Assembly (NCBI RefSeq): GCF_006788895.1
Contig: NZ_VFRA01000001.1
Location: 744,001-808,000, forward strand
From: Rhodoglobus vestalii
GTDB taxonomy: Bacteria; Actinomycetota; Actinomycetes; Actinomycetales; Microbacteriaceae
Reading direction: 5' to 3'
DNA length: 64,000 bases
The notes under the pieces are model-generated. The model saw only the letters and a program-made list of their open reading frames with translations, was not told where the DNA came from and did not search any database. The position numbers and the translations under genes are program-made. Below are positions 63,371 through 64,000 of this stretch, piece after piece. Position 1 is the stretch's first letter; every line of letters begins with the position of its first letter.

Positions 63371-64000
63371 GCAGCGATGCTGGAAAGAGTCGTGACAACC
63401 TCGGTGAGCGATTCGTCGCCGCCGACGTTGCCCGCAAACACGATGTAGGGAATGCCCTGGGCTGGACCATCAACGGGCTCCCACAGCGAGACCAGGCCAG
63501 GCAGCATTGGGCCGCGCACAATCGCATGGCGGATGCCAAGGCCGTGAGAGGCGACGTCGCTTGACGTGATTCCACCCTTCGCAATCACGAAGCGCGGAGG
63601 CCGAGCAGCGAGAATCTGCTGTACAAGCTCAACCACGGCTGCGGATACCCGACGGGAGATGTCTAAGCTTTCATCGGCGTCGTCAGCGCTATGCAGCATC
63701 CGGCTGGTGTGGATGACAACGTCGCCTTCAGCGAGACACGCAACGGCAGTCTCAACGAGCGCTGCTAGGTGAACTTTTGCCGTGTCTGCGCCGAGGACTT
63801 GTTCGATGTCGAGTTCGAGCACGGCGGCCAGTGGTCGGCCCGCGATGAGCGAACTGAGCTGGCGAGTAGTCAGACCAACGTGCGAACCGACGACGATAAG
63901 TCCTCCGACTGCCGCAGAACCGTCTGCGCCAAATACTTCGAGGGAGTCGAGCGGTGCTCGCTGAGCTTGGCCGATGCGGGCGCGTACGAATGGCGGGCCG
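63367..64000 (-). CDS. Four-carbon acid sugar kinase, OtnK/DUF1537-like (5' end beyond window)
   Basis: About 210 C-terminal residues are visible and the frame is open to the right edge. The nucleotide-binding domain shows GGLIVVGSHVGLTTRQLSSL and FVIAKGGITSSDVASHGL, typical of the DUF1537/OtnK family that phosphorylates threonate or related acids. The TAG stop lies within the CCTAGG next to the IS, so the coding region is intact to its end. It would be the first of the three visible operon genes; the IS now separates it from the dehydrogenase and permease. Confidence 0.85.
   Translation of the reverse strand, partial: GPPFVRARIGQAQRAPLDSLEVFGADGSAAVGGLIVVGSHVGLTTRQLSSLIAGRPLAAVLELDIEQVLGADTAKVHLAALVETAVACLAEGDVVIHTSRMLHSADDADESLDISRRVSAAVVELVQQILAARPPRFVIAKGGITSSDVASHGLGIRHAIVRGPMLPGLVSLWEPVDGPAQGIPYIVFAGNVGGDESLTEVVTTLSSIAA

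Overview
The window looks like a chromosomal segment of a high-GC Gram-positive actinobacterium, most likely Microbacteriaceae (Salinibacterium/Leifsonia/Cryobacterium type). Pointers are the MiaE-like protein next to a DEAD-box helicase, a DUF3117 protein, the actinobacterial dapC-fdxA and dapE/dapD arrangements, an F420/PPOX-type flavoprotein, TatB beside an O-methyltransferase, and many short or leaderless promoters (a TAnnnT-like hexamer ending 6-8 nt before the start codon). The family assignment is inference from gene content. I found no rRNA, tRNA or CRISPR array.

Layout. 1-17.9 kb is housekeeping and metabolism: a cut MiaE-like gene, helicase, C-S lyase plus PHP phosphoesterase, secreted/membrane EEP nuclease-like protein, Xaa-Pro aminopeptidase, an MgtE-N/CBS - DUF1003 - Mrp operon, a 40-residue membrane peptide opposite a LysR regulator, a PLP decarboxylase - GPH transporter - succinate-semialdehyde dehydrogenase module, TatB and an O-methyltransferase. 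18-30 kb holds a UvrA-like ATPase, a GT-C glycosyltransferase, the lysine/DAP genes dapE, dapD, dapC with ferredoxin fdxA, citrate synthase, a degenerate PIG-L membrane protein and typA. 30.5-37.7 kb is an oligopeptide ABC operon (oppA-oppB-oppC-oppDF plus a second binding protein). 39-44 kb is the glycine cleavage operon gcvT-gcvH-gcvP behind a tandem glycine riboswitch. 44-46.6 kb is an Lrp regulator facing ornithine cyclodeaminase and CtlX.

48.1-53.6 kb is an accessory island lying against the 3' end of ychF. It contains a MazEF-like pair, a nucleotidyltransferase/HEPN-like pair, an atypical SDR, a ParDE pair, an AbiV-family protein and an EcsC-like protein. Copies of the last codons of ychF (stop codon included) recur in the same orientation at 48775, 51051 and 51699, with a weak candidate at 50239, each at a cassette boundary. 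One copy is joined to a frameshifted fragment of a second exopolyphosphatase gene. This repeat-delimited defence/toxin-antitoxin array is the most interesting structure here.

53.6-64 kb returns to core genes (ychF, mmsA with its LysR regulator, rmuC, glpX) and ends in a four-carbon sugar acid operon (OtnK-like kinase, LtnD-like dehydrogenase, GntP permease). An intact IS481-family element has inserted between the kinase and the dehydrogenase. Fifteen bases of the IS terminus also form both arms of a perfect palindrome inside the opp operon.
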